A stretch of 11,030 nucleotides of DNA from Sulfuritalea sp. (GTDB lineage: Bacteria > Pseudomonadota > Gammaproteobacteria > Burkholderiales > Rhodocyclaceae): positions 1 through 11,030 of the forward strand of contig JAIPCS010000114.1 in assembly GCA_021738105.1 (NCBI GenBank), in the 5' to 3' direction. Below are positions 1 to 6,877 of the stretch, in pieces. Position 1 is the first letter of the stretch, and each line of letters begins with the position of its first letter. The notes beneath the pieces were generated by a model. It was not told the DNA's origin, did no database searches, and worked only from the letters and a program-made list of their open reading frames with translations. Position numbers and translations under genes: made by a program.

Positions 1-790
1 CCTCGATCAGGCGCTTGAGCGCCGCCAGGGCTTCCTGGTGGGCGATGAAGCGCTGGCTCAGCCGCTTGGCGAGATCCTCGCCGTGGTGGATGATTGCGGC
101 GTCGCGCTGCTCGTGCTCCCATCGCGAGGCGCCCACGTAGCCCGCGGCAATCACCGCCAGCGTCATCAGCATCGGCACGCCGAGCGCAAGCTGCCGCTCG
201 TGCCAGAGCCCGTCGGAACGCAACAGCACGGTCAGGCTCAGGGGCAGGGCGACCAGTACGCCGAGGGCGTCGCCGACCCACCAGCTCCACCAGGTAAACA
301 GCAGGTCGGATGCCGGCGTCAGTCCGTTCAGATAAAGCGTGCCGACGCCGACGCTGGCCGAGATCAGGCACGCCAGCGGCCCGGAAACCGCCAGCAGCCG
401 CACGATGTCTCCGGTGGATTCCATCTCCCGCCAAACGCCGCCCGTGGTGCGTTCGACCAGCCAGGCGGCGACCCGGGCCTGCAGCGTGGTGCCGACAGCG
501 ATGCCCAGCGCGACAAGCAGCGTGGTCATGCGCGCGGCGTCGCCGAGATCGCCTGCGCTCAGGTTCAGCAGCAGCGAACCCAGCGCAATTCCTGGCCAGG
601 CGCGCTGCCGTGACCAGAGCAGGATCGCGATGGCAAAACCCGCCGCCGGGAAGATCGGGCTGGCATAGCCCGGCGGAATCGCCAGGGCGAGCCCGGTGAG
701 GCCGAGCGCCAGGTAGACCAGCGCGACCAGCGCGATGCGCCCGATGCGGAATCCCGGCGCGGGCGCCTCGGTTTGTGGATGGGTGCTCAT
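1..790 (-). CDS. MASE1 membrane-sensor signalling protein, N-terminal part (runs off left edge)
   Basis: The ATG at 790 opens a frame that stays open for 263 codons to the window edge, so only the N-terminus is visible. After a short cytoplasmic tail there are repeated hydrophobic segments from about residue 18 to 220. MASE1-type sequence includes SPIFPAAGFAIAILLW (44-59), a WPGIALGSLLLNL stretch (65-77) and TWWSWWVGDALGVLVALPL (166-184). A last membrane segment (about 200-220) leads into a hydrophilic helical region (222-263) resembling the start of a periplasmic CHASE domain. MASE1 proteins are integral membrane sensors that usually feed kinase, GGDEF or EAL output domains; here the output lies outside the window. 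AGGA at 798-801, 7 bases upstream, supports the start. The gap to the upstream kinase gene is 11 bases, so it is probably in the same operon. MASE1 is a confident call; CHASE is tentative because only about 40 residues are visible. Confidence 0.85.
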   Translation of the reverse strand, partial: MSTHPQTEAPAPGFRIGRIALVALVYLALGLTGLALAIPPGYASPIFPAAGFAIAILLWSRQRAWPGIALGSLLLNLSAGDLGDAARMTTLLVALGIAVGTTLQARVAAWLVERTTGGVWREMESTGDIVRLLAVSGPLACLISASVGVGTLYLNGLTPASDLLFTWWSWWVGDALGVLVALPLSLTVLLRSDGLWHERQLALGVPMLMTLAVIAAGYVGASRWEHEQRDAAIIHHGEDLAKRLSQRFIAHQEALAALKRLIE

Positions 791-801
791 GCCGTTTTCC
801 T

Positions 802-2964
802 TTAAGTTGCAATCGTCCCGACCGGCAGCCAGAGCGTCACCGTGGTGCCAGCGCCGACTTTGCTGACAATCTCCATGTTGCCGCCGAGCAGGGCGACGAT
901 CTCCTTGACGATGGCCATGCCGAGGCCCGTGCCGGGAATCTTGCCGGAGGTGTCGGCGCGGTAGAAGCGCTCGCAGACCCTGGCCATCTGGTCCGGTCGC
1001 ATGCCGATGCCGTGGTCGGTGACGGCGATGCCGACGAAACCGTTGCCCTCGCCGCCGCGCGCCGTGCAGCGGATCTCGATGGCCCCGCCCGTGGGCGAAT
1101 ACTTGACGGCGTTGCCCAGCACGTTGGTCAGCGCCTGGCGCAGCTTGCCGACATCGGCGCGCACCGACAACAGATCGTCGGCGCGCTCGATCGCCAGCGG
1201 CCAGCGTTCCGGGTCGATTTGCAGGGCGGTGGCGACTTCGTCCAGCAGCGGCGCAAGAAGAACATTCTCCATCCGCAAGTCCTGGCCGCGGCGCTCTTCG
1301 ATACGCGTCAGATCGAGCAGCTCGTTGATGATGGCCACCAGCCACTCGGTCTGCTTGTGGATGGTGGCGAGCAGGTCCTGGCGCGTCGCTTCGTCGAATT
1401 CCTGGGTCAGCAGCAGTTCGCTGAAGCCGTAGATGCTCGCCATCGGCGTGCGCAGCTCGTGCGCGGCATGGGAGAGGAACTCGCTCTTCACGCGTTCGAC
1501 TTCAACCTCGTGCGTGATGTCGCGCAAATAGAGAATTTCGGAAACGGTGGCGGCCCGGGCCAGGCGCAGCTTGATTTCGAGCACCCGCTTGCGGGTGCCA
1601 CCGAGTTCGATCAGCAGGCGCGGCCGGGGCGGCAGTTCGGCGGCCTCCTTGCCGATTTCGGCTTCCTTGATCCGGCGCATCGCCGCGACGCCGGGGAAAC
1701 CCGTCCCCGCCACGCAGTCGCGCGCCAGCCGCGCCGAAAAGGCCGACTCGTCCTGGCCGGCGATCTCGGCTTCGCCATACCCCGTCATCTGCAGGAAGGC
1801 CGGATTGGCGTACTTGACGCAATGCGCCCGATCGAAGGAGACGAAACCGTCCGGGCTCAAATCGAAGATCGTGTTCAACTGCTCGTTGCGGTCGCCGGTG
1901 CGCGCCTCGGCGGCCTCGCGCCGACCGATTTCCGCCGCCAGTTCAACGTTGCGGAATTCCGCCAGCGCCCGCTCCCGCTCGGCGCTGGCGACATCCGCTT
2001 CGAGTTGCACGGCGCGCTTGCGCATGCGTTCGAGCTTGAGCGCGCCGAGCAGCAGCAGTACCAGCAGCAGGCTCGCCGCCAGCAGGACGCGGCGCGAAAC
2101 CAGGTGCCCGTAGGCCATCTGCTCCGGCACGAAGGTGACCAGCACCAGCGGCACGCCGGGAACCGTGGTCTTGACCAGGACCTCGTCCGCCGACCCGCCG
2201 TTGAACGCCGCGCCCAGGGCCTGCGCGCCCGGCAGCACGGTATTGTCGGCAAGCCCCGCCAGCAGGCGGCGCTGCCTTGCATCGAGCGCGATATCCCGCT
2301 CGCCTTCCCGCAATTGCGTGCCATCGGCGGTCAGCAACAGTTCGTGGTAGCCGCCGGAGGAATCCGTCGCCAGCAGATTGCGGAACAGCGCCGCCACGGG
2401 GATCGCGGTGACGACCATGCCATCGGGCTGGCCCTTGTGCATCACCGGCGCGGCGACGATGATGGCGCTCCGCTCAGGAACCAGCGTGAGGCGGGTCTCC
2501 GCCGTCAGCGCCGGCACGGGGAAGCCCGAGGCTGCGCCGGGCGCGGAGTCGGCCAGCACGCTTCCATCCGTCGCGTAATAGACGATGCGCGGCGTGGCGA
2601 TCGCCCAGCGCTGCCCGGCCTGCTCGGCGAGTTGCTGGAAGCGCGCATCGATCGCGGCCAGCCCCGCGTTCAGGCCATAACGCGGCGACATGCCGAGATC
2701 GCGATTGCTGAGGTAGGCGCGCATCTCGTGGATGTCGGCGTGCGCGACCGCCGCGTTGCGAATGTCGCCGGTCAGGTCGGCCAGCGTCACCGCGCGCCGC
2801 AGGTTATCCGCCACCAGAAAGCTGTTCGCATCCTGCCGCATGCGCTGCCAGGAGCCGAACGCGTAGGTCAGCAAGGCCGCCGAATACACCGTGAACGCCA
2901 GCGCCAGCAGCAGCGGCCAGCGCAGCAGCAGGCGGTGCAGCAGGGAGACGGCGCCTTGTTTCAT
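802..2964 (-). CDS. Membrane sensor histidine kinase with periplasmic sensor and PAS domain
   Basis: This is a 720-residue sensor kinase of a two-component system, placed in the inner membrane. TM1 lies at about 14-36 and TM2 at about 290-311. The roughly 250 residues between them are predicted periplasmic and look like a dCACHE-type sensor (inference from layout and length). A charged coiled-coil stretch (315-355) leads to a PAS domain (about 360-485). HisKA follows with the phosphoacceptor H502 in HAAHELRTP. The HATPase domain has its N-box at N614/N618 (NVLGNAVKYSP), DHGIGM at 650-655, an F-box CERFYRAD and GTGLGMAIV at 678-686. All catalytic boxes are intact and there is no attached receiver, so it must phosphorylate a separate protein; the free receivers upstream are candidates. 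The ATG is 3 bases after the stop of the solute-binding protein gene, with only a weak ribosome site, which suggests translational coupling. The ligand is unknown. Confidence 0.93.
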   Translation of the reverse strand: MKQGAVSLLHRLLLRWPLLLALAFTVYSAALLTYAFGSWQRMRQDANSFLVADNLRRAVTLADLTGDIRNAAVAHADIHEMRAYLSNRDLGMSPRYGLNAGLAAIDARFQQLAEQAGQRWAIATPRIVYYATDGSVLADSAPGAASGFPVPALTAETRLTLVPERSAIIVAAPVMHKGQPDGMVVTAIPVAALFRNLLATDSSGGYHELLLTADGTQLREGERDIALDARQRRLLAGLADNTVLPGAQALGAAFNGGSADEVLVKTTVPGVPLVLVTFVPEQMAYGHLVSRRVLLAASLLLVLLLLGALKLERMRKRAVQLEADVASAERERALAEFRNVELAAEIGRREAAEARTGDRNEQLNTIFDLSPDGFVSFDRAHCVKYANPAFLQMTGYGEAEIAGQDESAFSARLARDCVAGTGFPGVAAMRRIKEAEIGKEAAELPPRPRLLIELGGTRKRVLEIKLRLARAATVSEILYLRDITHEVEVERVKSEFLSHAAHELRTPMASIYGFSELLLTQEFDEATRQDLLATIHKQTEWLVAIINELLDLTRIEERRGQDLRMENVLLAPLLDEVATALQIDPERWPLAIERADDLLSVRADVGKLRQALTNVLGNAVKYSPTGGAIEIRCTARGGEGNGFVGIAVTDHGIGMRPDQMARVCERFYRADTSGKIPGTGLGMAIVKEIVALLGGNMEIVSKVGAGTTVTLWLPVGTIAT

Positions 2965-2967
2965 GAC

Positions 2968-3861
2968 TTACTTGAGTCTGGCGAAGAAGGCCGGGAAATA
3001 ACGGTGGATGCCGGGGTAATACTTGCGGGCGAGCTTGTCGTAGCTGCCGTCGGCCTTGATCTTGCGCAGATAGTCGTTGAAGGCGTCGCGCAGTTGCGGC
3101 GAGGACAGCGGAAAGGCGGCGGCCATTTCCTGCTCGTCGGAGATCGGGCCCAGCACCTTGATGCGGCCGGCCCATTTTTGCAGGTCGAGCAGCACATCGG
3201 CCACGTCGAGCAGCGTGTAGTCGGCTTCGCCGTTCAACATGGCTGGCACCATTTCGTTGATGTTGGTGCTCCTGGTGTAGGCGCGCAGGTCGAGACCCGC
3301 GCCCTTGAGACCGTAGCCGGCCGGGTCGAGGCAGGTCTTTTCCATGACCAGCAGGCTCTTCCTGCCGATCATGGCCTTGGTGTCCTGGATGTCTTTCGCC
3401 AGGCTTTGGTTGCCGGCGAGCGGCTTCTGCGCGACTTCGGCTCGCGCCACCAGAAATACCTGGGTGGGAAAGGTCGGGTCGGAGTACAGCAGCACCTGCT
3501 TGCGCCAGGGCAGCACGGTGAAGCCGGTGGCGATCATGTCGCCCTTGACCGGATGGCTGCCGGACAGCGTGGCCTGGCCGTCCTTGACCGCCACTTCCTT
3601 GCCCGGCAGGTCGCCGATAATGCTGTAGAAGTCGGAATAGACCAGCGTGTATTTCACGCCGATGTGTTTGGCGAAACCTTGCGCCAGCTCGACATCGAAG
3701 CCGTCGCCGGCGCCGGTGACGAAATTGGCGTACTTGATGCCGAGGTGACGCAGTTCGCCGCGCGTTTGAATTTCCTTGAGGTCGTCGGCGCGGGCCAGGG
3801 TCGGCAGCGTCAGCAGGAGCATGGCGAGGAAGGCGCGGCAGCGGTGCAGGATCAGGGGCAT
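2968..3861 (-). CDS. Periplasmic solute-binding protein, family 3 type, without transporter genes
   Basis: This is a 297-residue secreted binding protein. A signal peptide is visible: basic MPLILHRCR, a hydrophobic core FLAMLLLTLPTL, then ARA with likely cleavage near residue 25. The mature part carries family 3 hallmarks: GFDVELAQGFAKHIGV (54-69), and GDMIATGFTVLPWRKQVLLYSDPT (split here: GDMIATGFTV, LPWRKQ, VLLYSDPT; about 107-130), matching the usual 'G-x-T-x-x-x-R ... YSDP' pattern. Length fits the family. Proteins of this family bind amino acids or other small polar solutes and normally serve ABC importers, but no permease or ATPase gene lies beside it. It sits 13 bases after a receiver gene and 3 bases before a sensor kinase, which suggests a role in signalling. 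The start at 3861 is chosen because it gives the signal peptide and has GGAG 7 bases upstream; an in-frame extension to 4005 runs through the upstream gene and lacks signal-peptide character. The ligand cannot be read from the sequence. Confidence 0.9.
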   Translation of the reverse strand: MPLILHRCRAFLAMLLLTLPTLARADDLKEIQTRGELRHLGIKYANFVTGAGDGFDVELAQGFAKHIGVKYTLVYSDFYSIIGDLPGKEVAVKDGQATLSGSHPVKGDMIATGFTVLPWRKQVLLYSDPTFPTQVFLVARAEVAQKPLAGNQSLAKDIQDTKAMIGRKSLLVMEKTCLDPAGYGLKGAGLDLRAYTRSTNINEMVPAMLNGEADYTLLDVADVLLDLQKWAGRIKVLGPISDEQEMAAAFPLSSPQLRDAFNDYLRKIKADGSYDKLARKYYPGIHRYFPAFFARLK

Positions 3862-3868
3862 GGGATTG

Positions 3869-3872
3869 CTCC
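3869..3872 (-). promoter_or_regulatory. Ribosome binding site deciding the solute-binding protein start
   Basis: On the minus strand this reads GGAG and is 7 bases before the ATG at 3861. It sits in the short gap after the receiver gene stop and supports the signal-peptide start over the longer in-frame ATG at 4005. Confidence 0.65.
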
Positions 3873-3874
3873 GG

Positions 3875-4312
3875 TCAGGTGGCGGAAGAATTGCCGGCAA
3901 GGCCGGGATCGGGCGGGACCACCAGCATTTCACTGGGCGGCACTTCGAGCTTTTCGATGAGCTCGACCAGGAAGCGCGGCGAAAACGGCTTGACCAGATA
4001 GGCATTGATGCCGAAGCGCTTGGCCTGGTAGAAATCCTCCGCGGTGTCGTGTCCGCTGATGATCACGGTCTTCATGTTCCAGATTTCCGGGACGTCTTCC
4101 AAGGCGTTGCACAGCGAGAAGCCGTCGAAGTGCCCGGGCAGGCCGATGTCGAGCAGCAAAATATCGGGTATGATCTCGCGGGTGAGATGGAGGCCGTCGA
4201 TGGCGGTCTCGGCTTCATGGATCATCCGCCTGCCGTTTTCCAGCGAGGTGCGCACCAGCTTGCGCAGGTCGGGGTCGTCTTCGACGATGAGTATCGTGGT
4301 CTTGCGGGTCAT
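3875..4312 (-). CDS. Stand-alone receiver-domain response regulator (CheY-like)
   Basis: This is a 145-residue cytoplasmic protein that is almost entirely one receiver domain. The acidic pocket is E11-D12-D13 (ILIVEDDPDLRKLV), the phosphoacceptor is D55 in ILLLDIGLPG, the conserved hydroxyl residue is S86 (VIISGH) and the conserved lysine is K108 (YLVKPF). A short Pro-rich tail (about 124-145) follows with no recognisable output domain, so it probably acts as a phosphate shuttle or through protein-protein contact. The start at 4312 is chosen because AGGAG lies 8 bases upstream. An ATG at 4348 overlaps the upstream HD-GYP gene stop in an ATGA arrangement but has no well-spaced ribosome site, and it would add 12 residues before the receiver fold. 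The gene is 32 bases downstream of the HD-GYP gene and 13 bases upstream of the binding-protein gene. Its partner kinase could be either the hybrid kinase or the kinase two genes downstream. Confidence 0.93.
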   Translation of the reverse strand: MTRKTTILIVEDDPDLRKLVRTSLENGRRMIHEAETAIDGLHLTREIIPDILLLDIGLPGHFDGFSLCNALEDVPEIWNMKTVIISGHDTAEDFYQAKRFGINAYLVKPFSPRFLVELIEKLEVPPSEMLVVPPDPGLAGNSSAT

Positions 4313-4320
4313 GTTGCGTT

Positions 4321-4325
4321 CTCCT
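4321..4325 (-). promoter_or_regulatory. Ribosome binding site deciding the stand-alone receiver start
   Basis: On the minus strand this reads AGGAG, 8 bases before the ATG at 4312. It makes that start much more likely than the ATG at 4348. Confidence 0.7.
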
Positions 4326-4344
4326 GTGCTGATGTTGATTGATT

Positions 4345-5568
4345 TCATCCTGGTTCGCCAATTACCACGCGTTGGGCGCGCACCTCAAGTTCGACGAGTT
4401 GCTCATCCGCGTCGTCAAAGCGTTTCGAGATCATTTGAAACTCAGCCTGCAGAGCGAAAAAGGCGTCGGTAATATCGGGATCAAAATGCTGTCCCCGGCC
4501 GGCAACGACTATTTTGGCCGCCTGCTCATGCGACATCGGCTCTTTGTACGCCCTGCGGCTGACCAGGGCGTCGTAGACATCGGCTACCGCCATCAGTCGC
4601 GCCGAAAGCGGAATTGCCTCGCCGGCCAGCCCCTCGGGATAGCCACTGCCGTCCCATTTTTCATGGTGCGAAAGCGCGATCTCCTTGGCGACCTCAAGTA
4701 GCGGCACGCTCACGCCGACCCGCCGCTGGGCGTTTTCGATCGCGTCGTGACCGAGGGTGGCGTGCGTCTTCATGATCTCGAACTCTTCCGCGTCAAGCCG
4801 GCCGGGCTTCAGCAGAATCCGGTCGGGTATTCCCACCTTGCCGATATCGTGCAGCGGGGCCGCCTTGAACAGCCGGTCGATGAACTCGTCATCCAGCGCG
4901 GACGAGAAACGCGCATGCCCATTTAAATGCCTTGCCAGCGCGAGCACGTAATGCTGCGTGCGCAGGATGTGGTTGCCGGTTTCGTTGTCGCGCGTTTCGG
5001 CGAGCGATGCGAGGGCCACCATGGTCACTTCCTGGCTGATGCGGAGTTCCTCGGTGCGACGGCGGATCTCTTCGGTACGGTGCTCCACTTCGTGTTCGAG
5101 ATAGGTGTTTCGATCCTGCAGAAAATCGGCGGCGGCCTTGAGCATCAGGTGGGTGCGCGTGCGAGCACGAACGATGGGCGGGCTGATCGGCTTGGCGATG
5201 TAGTCGACCGCGCCGAGTGACAAGCCAAGCTGCTCATAGGCCGGATCGCTCTTGGCGGTGAGAAAGATGACCGGGATGTGACGCGTCGCCGGATCGGCCT
5301 TGAGTCGGCGACAGACCTCGAATCCTTCGATGCCACCCCACATTTCGACGTCGAGAAACACCAGATCGGGCAGCGGCCCTTTGTTTGGCTCGGCAAGCAA
5401 GGCCAAAGCATCTTCGCCCGAATTCACCTCGACGATTTCGTAGCCGGCGGCGCTGAGCGTGACGCCAAGCATGCCCGCCACAATCGGGTCGTCATCGACG
5501 ATCAGGATGCGGCCGGAGGGCGCCGTGGCGGTCGGGGCGGTGACGGCATCAAACTCTGGGTTCATCAT
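4345..5568 (-). CDS. Response regulator with receiver and HD-GYP cyclic di-GMP phosphodiesterase domain
   Basis: This 407-residue protein is predicted to hydrolyse the second messenger cyclic di-GMP under control of phosphorylation. The receiver (about 20-135) has the acidic pocket D25-D26-D27, phosphoacceptor D73 (VFLDVEM), T104 (IFLTAK) and K126 (YIAKP). A coiled coil (about 150-185) links it to the HD-GYP domain (about 185-375). The expected ligands are present: E196 and H200 in ETGNH, H240-D241 with K244 (PLHDIGK), H269, H301-H302 (HHEKWDGSGYP), the GYP at 309-311 and D330. The enzyme therefore looks competent. Architecture and length match RpfG-like regulators, but no rpfF or rpfC partner is visible, so I give no symbol. 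The gene starts with ATGATG; GAGGA at 5571-5575 is better spaced for the second ATG (5565). Residues are counted from the first. It is preceded by the only sizeable gap in the cluster (73 bases). Confidence 0.95.
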   Translation of the reverse strand: MMNPEFDAVTAPTATAPSGRILIVDDDPIVAGMLGVTLSAAGYEIVEVNSGEDALALLAEPNKGPLPDLVFLDVEMWGGIEGFEVCRRLKADPATRHIPVIFLTAKSDPAYEQLGLSLGAVDYIAKPISPPIVRARTRTHLMLKAAADFLQDRNTYLEHEVEHRTEEIRRRTEELRISQEVTMVALASLAETRDNETGNHILRTQHYVLALARHLNGHARFSSALDDEFIDRLFKAAPLHDIGKVGIPDRILLKPGRLDAEEFEIMKTHATLGHDAIENAQRRVGVSVPLLEVAKEIALSHHEKWDGSGYPEGLAGEAIPLSARLMAVADVYDALVSRRAYKEPMSHEQAAKIVVAGRGQHFDPDITDAFFALQAEFQMISKRFDDADEQLVELEVRAQRVVIGEPG

Positions 5569-5570
5569 GG

Positions 5571-5575
5571 TCCTC
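5571..5575 (-). promoter_or_regulatory. Ribosome binding site of the HD-GYP gene
   Basis: On the minus strand this reads GAGGA, 2 bases before the first ATG and 5 before the second. The spacing favours initiation at the second ATG (5565). Confidence 0.55.
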
Positions 5576-5593
5576 TGTGTATTGGTTCATCCA

Positions 5594-5610
5594 CGGCGCT
5601 GCCGGCGCCG
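5594..5610 (-). other. GC hairpin in the 73-base gap between two response regulator genes
   Basis: The arms at 5594-5599 and 5605-5610 (CGGCGC / GCGCCG) pair perfectly over 6 bases with a 5-base loop. An alternative 10-base perfect palindrome (CCGGCGCCGG, 5602-5611) overlaps it. No T-run follows on the minus strand, so it is not a standard intrinsic terminator. It could influence mRNA stability or ribosome access, or be chance in GC-rich DNA. The rest of the gap (5569-5641) shows no convincing promoter. Confidence 0.3.
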
Positions 5611-5641
5611 GGACAATGGGCGAACTCGGTGGTCAGACGCA

Positions 5642-6877
5642 TCACCAAAGCTCCACCGTCGGCGCCGCCTCATCCTCCTGGACCACCGTGTATTCGCCGG
5701 CTTTGGTCAGGCCGGTGACGATGCCGGCGAAGTTCCGGTCGAGTTCGCTGCTGTGCTCGAACAGCGTCAGTACACGGTCGACCGCGCCGCGCACGGTGTC
5801 GCTGATGGTGAATTCCTGCTTGTTGGTCAGCCCGAGATGGACGTACATGCCCTCGATGGTGTGCGCCAGGGTGTCGAGTTCGACGCGGGTCGCCAGTTGC
5901 AGTTCCCGATAGTTGCCGCGCAATTGCTCGACGGCCACGCGGCTGGCTTTCGCCAGTTGGCGAAGCTCCTCGGCGATTCTGATCGCTTCGGTGTGCAGGC
6001 TGACGTTTTCGACCGCCAGTTCGGCGGCCTCGGCGATCGTTGCGGCGTGGTCGCGGATGCGCCCGCACAGTTCCTCGTCGGCGACCGGCATGTTGGTGAC
6101 CAGCAGCGAGATCTTGTCGTAGTTGACGATCAAGCGGTTTTTGAAACTGAAAATGCGATCCATCGGGCGCATTTTCTCGATCACCGATTCCTCGAGCGGC
6201 GAGGCCGGTCCCCGCGGCGTCTGCGTCAGGGTTTGCGTGGGTGCCCGCAACTGGACATGGCAATCGATGCCGAAGTAAGCCATCGACTCGACCGTCAGTT
6301 TCGCCAGGGTGTGCAGCGTGCGGCAACCCAGCGCGCCGCGGCTGTACTTGAACGTGACGCCGGATTCGTTGAGACTGGTGAGCGCGGTCAGAGCGGCATC
6401 GAACGAGGTGCGGCTGTCTGCCGCCGCCAGCTGCCACCGACGGTGACGGATCGCCAGCGCGGCTTTGCGCAACACCTCGTTGGTCACGAAGGGCTTGGGC
6501 ATGAAGTCGCTGCCGCCGGCGTCGTAGGCCCGCAGGCGGTCGTCCAGTGCGTCATGGCCGGAGAGGAAAATTACGGGCAGGTCGCGCGTGGCATCGGCCG
6601 CACACAGCCGGCGACAGGTTTCGTGGCCGTCGATGCCCATTCCCATTTCGATGTCGAGAAACACCACTTCGGGCAGCGGACCCTGCGTCGAATCGGCGCA
6701 TTTCGTCAGGTAAGCCAGCGCTTCCTCGCCCGAATTCGCCTCCGTAATTTGGTGACCGGCGGCGGCCAGGGCGACGCCGAGCATGCCCGCCACCGCCGGA
6801 TCGTCGTCGACGATGAGGATGGAACCAAGGATGGCGGCGGTGGCCACGGGGATCGCATCTAACAGTTCTTCCATCAT
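5642..6877 (-). CDS. Response regulator: receiver plus unrecognised C-terminal output region
   Basis: This is a 411-residue cytoplasmic protein. The receiver (about 19-135) has D24-D25-D26, phosphoacceptor D75 ([11 protein letters not shown]), S106 (IFLSGH) and K128 (MPKPF), so it should be phosphorylatable. It closely resembles the receiver of the next gene, including the phrases AGMLGV, GPLP and PVIFL. Residues 155-290 alternate helix and strand ([20 protein letters not shown], then [10 protein letters not shown]) in a way that recalls a GAF-like fold, but I see no diagnostic motif. Residues 280-345 are strongly helical, probably coiled coil, and a helical C-terminus follows. No DNA-binding, GGDEF, EAL, HD or kinase motif is present. 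The gene starts with ATGATG, and the first ATG overlaps the hybrid-kinase stop (ATGA), implying translational coupling. GGAG at 6882-6885 lies 4 bases before the first ATG and 7 before the second, so 6874 is an equally good start. The hybrid kinase is its most likely phosphodonor. Confidence 0.9.
   Translation of the reverse strand: MMEELLDAIPVATAAILGSILIVDDDPAVAGMLGVALAAAGHQITEANSGEEALAYLTKCADSTQGPLPEVVFLDIEMGMGIDGHETCRRLCAADATRDLPVIFLSGHDALDDRLRAYDAGGSDFMPKPFVTNEVLRKAALAIRHRRWQLAAADSRTSFDAALTALTSLNESGVTFKYSRGALGCRTLHTLAKLTVESMAYFGIDCHVQLRAPTQTLTQTPRGPASPLEESVIEKMRPMDRIFSFKNRLIVNYDKISLLVTNMPVADEELCGRIRDHAATIAEAAELAVENVSLHTEAIRIAEELRQLAKASRVAVEQLRGNYRELQLATRVELDTLAHTIEGMYVHLGLTNKQEFTISDTVRGAVDRVLTLFEHSSELDRNFAGIVTGLTKAGEYTVVQEDEAAPTVELW

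Noticed and set aside
775..3960. Very long plus-strand open frame (1061 codons) opposite the kinase and binding-protein genes
   Set aside because: It is antisense to two clearly conserved genes. Its translation is rich in Gln, Arg, Gly, His and Asp with no domain, as expected from the complement of GC-biased codons.
3862..4005. Longer N-terminus for the solute-binding protein from an ATG at 4005
   Set aside because: It would overlap the receiver gene, adds a Ser/Lys/Pro-rich segment with no signal-peptide character, and buries the real signal peptide at residue 49.
5569..5641. Possible promoter in the 73-base gap
   Set aside because: No pair of -35/-10 hexamers with proper spacing and no sigma-54 GG/GC pattern could be found; only weak single boxes are present.
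5459..6862. Plus-strand open frames opposite the two response regulators
   Set aside because: The minus strand encodes intact receiver domains here; the plus-strand translation is a compositional shadow.
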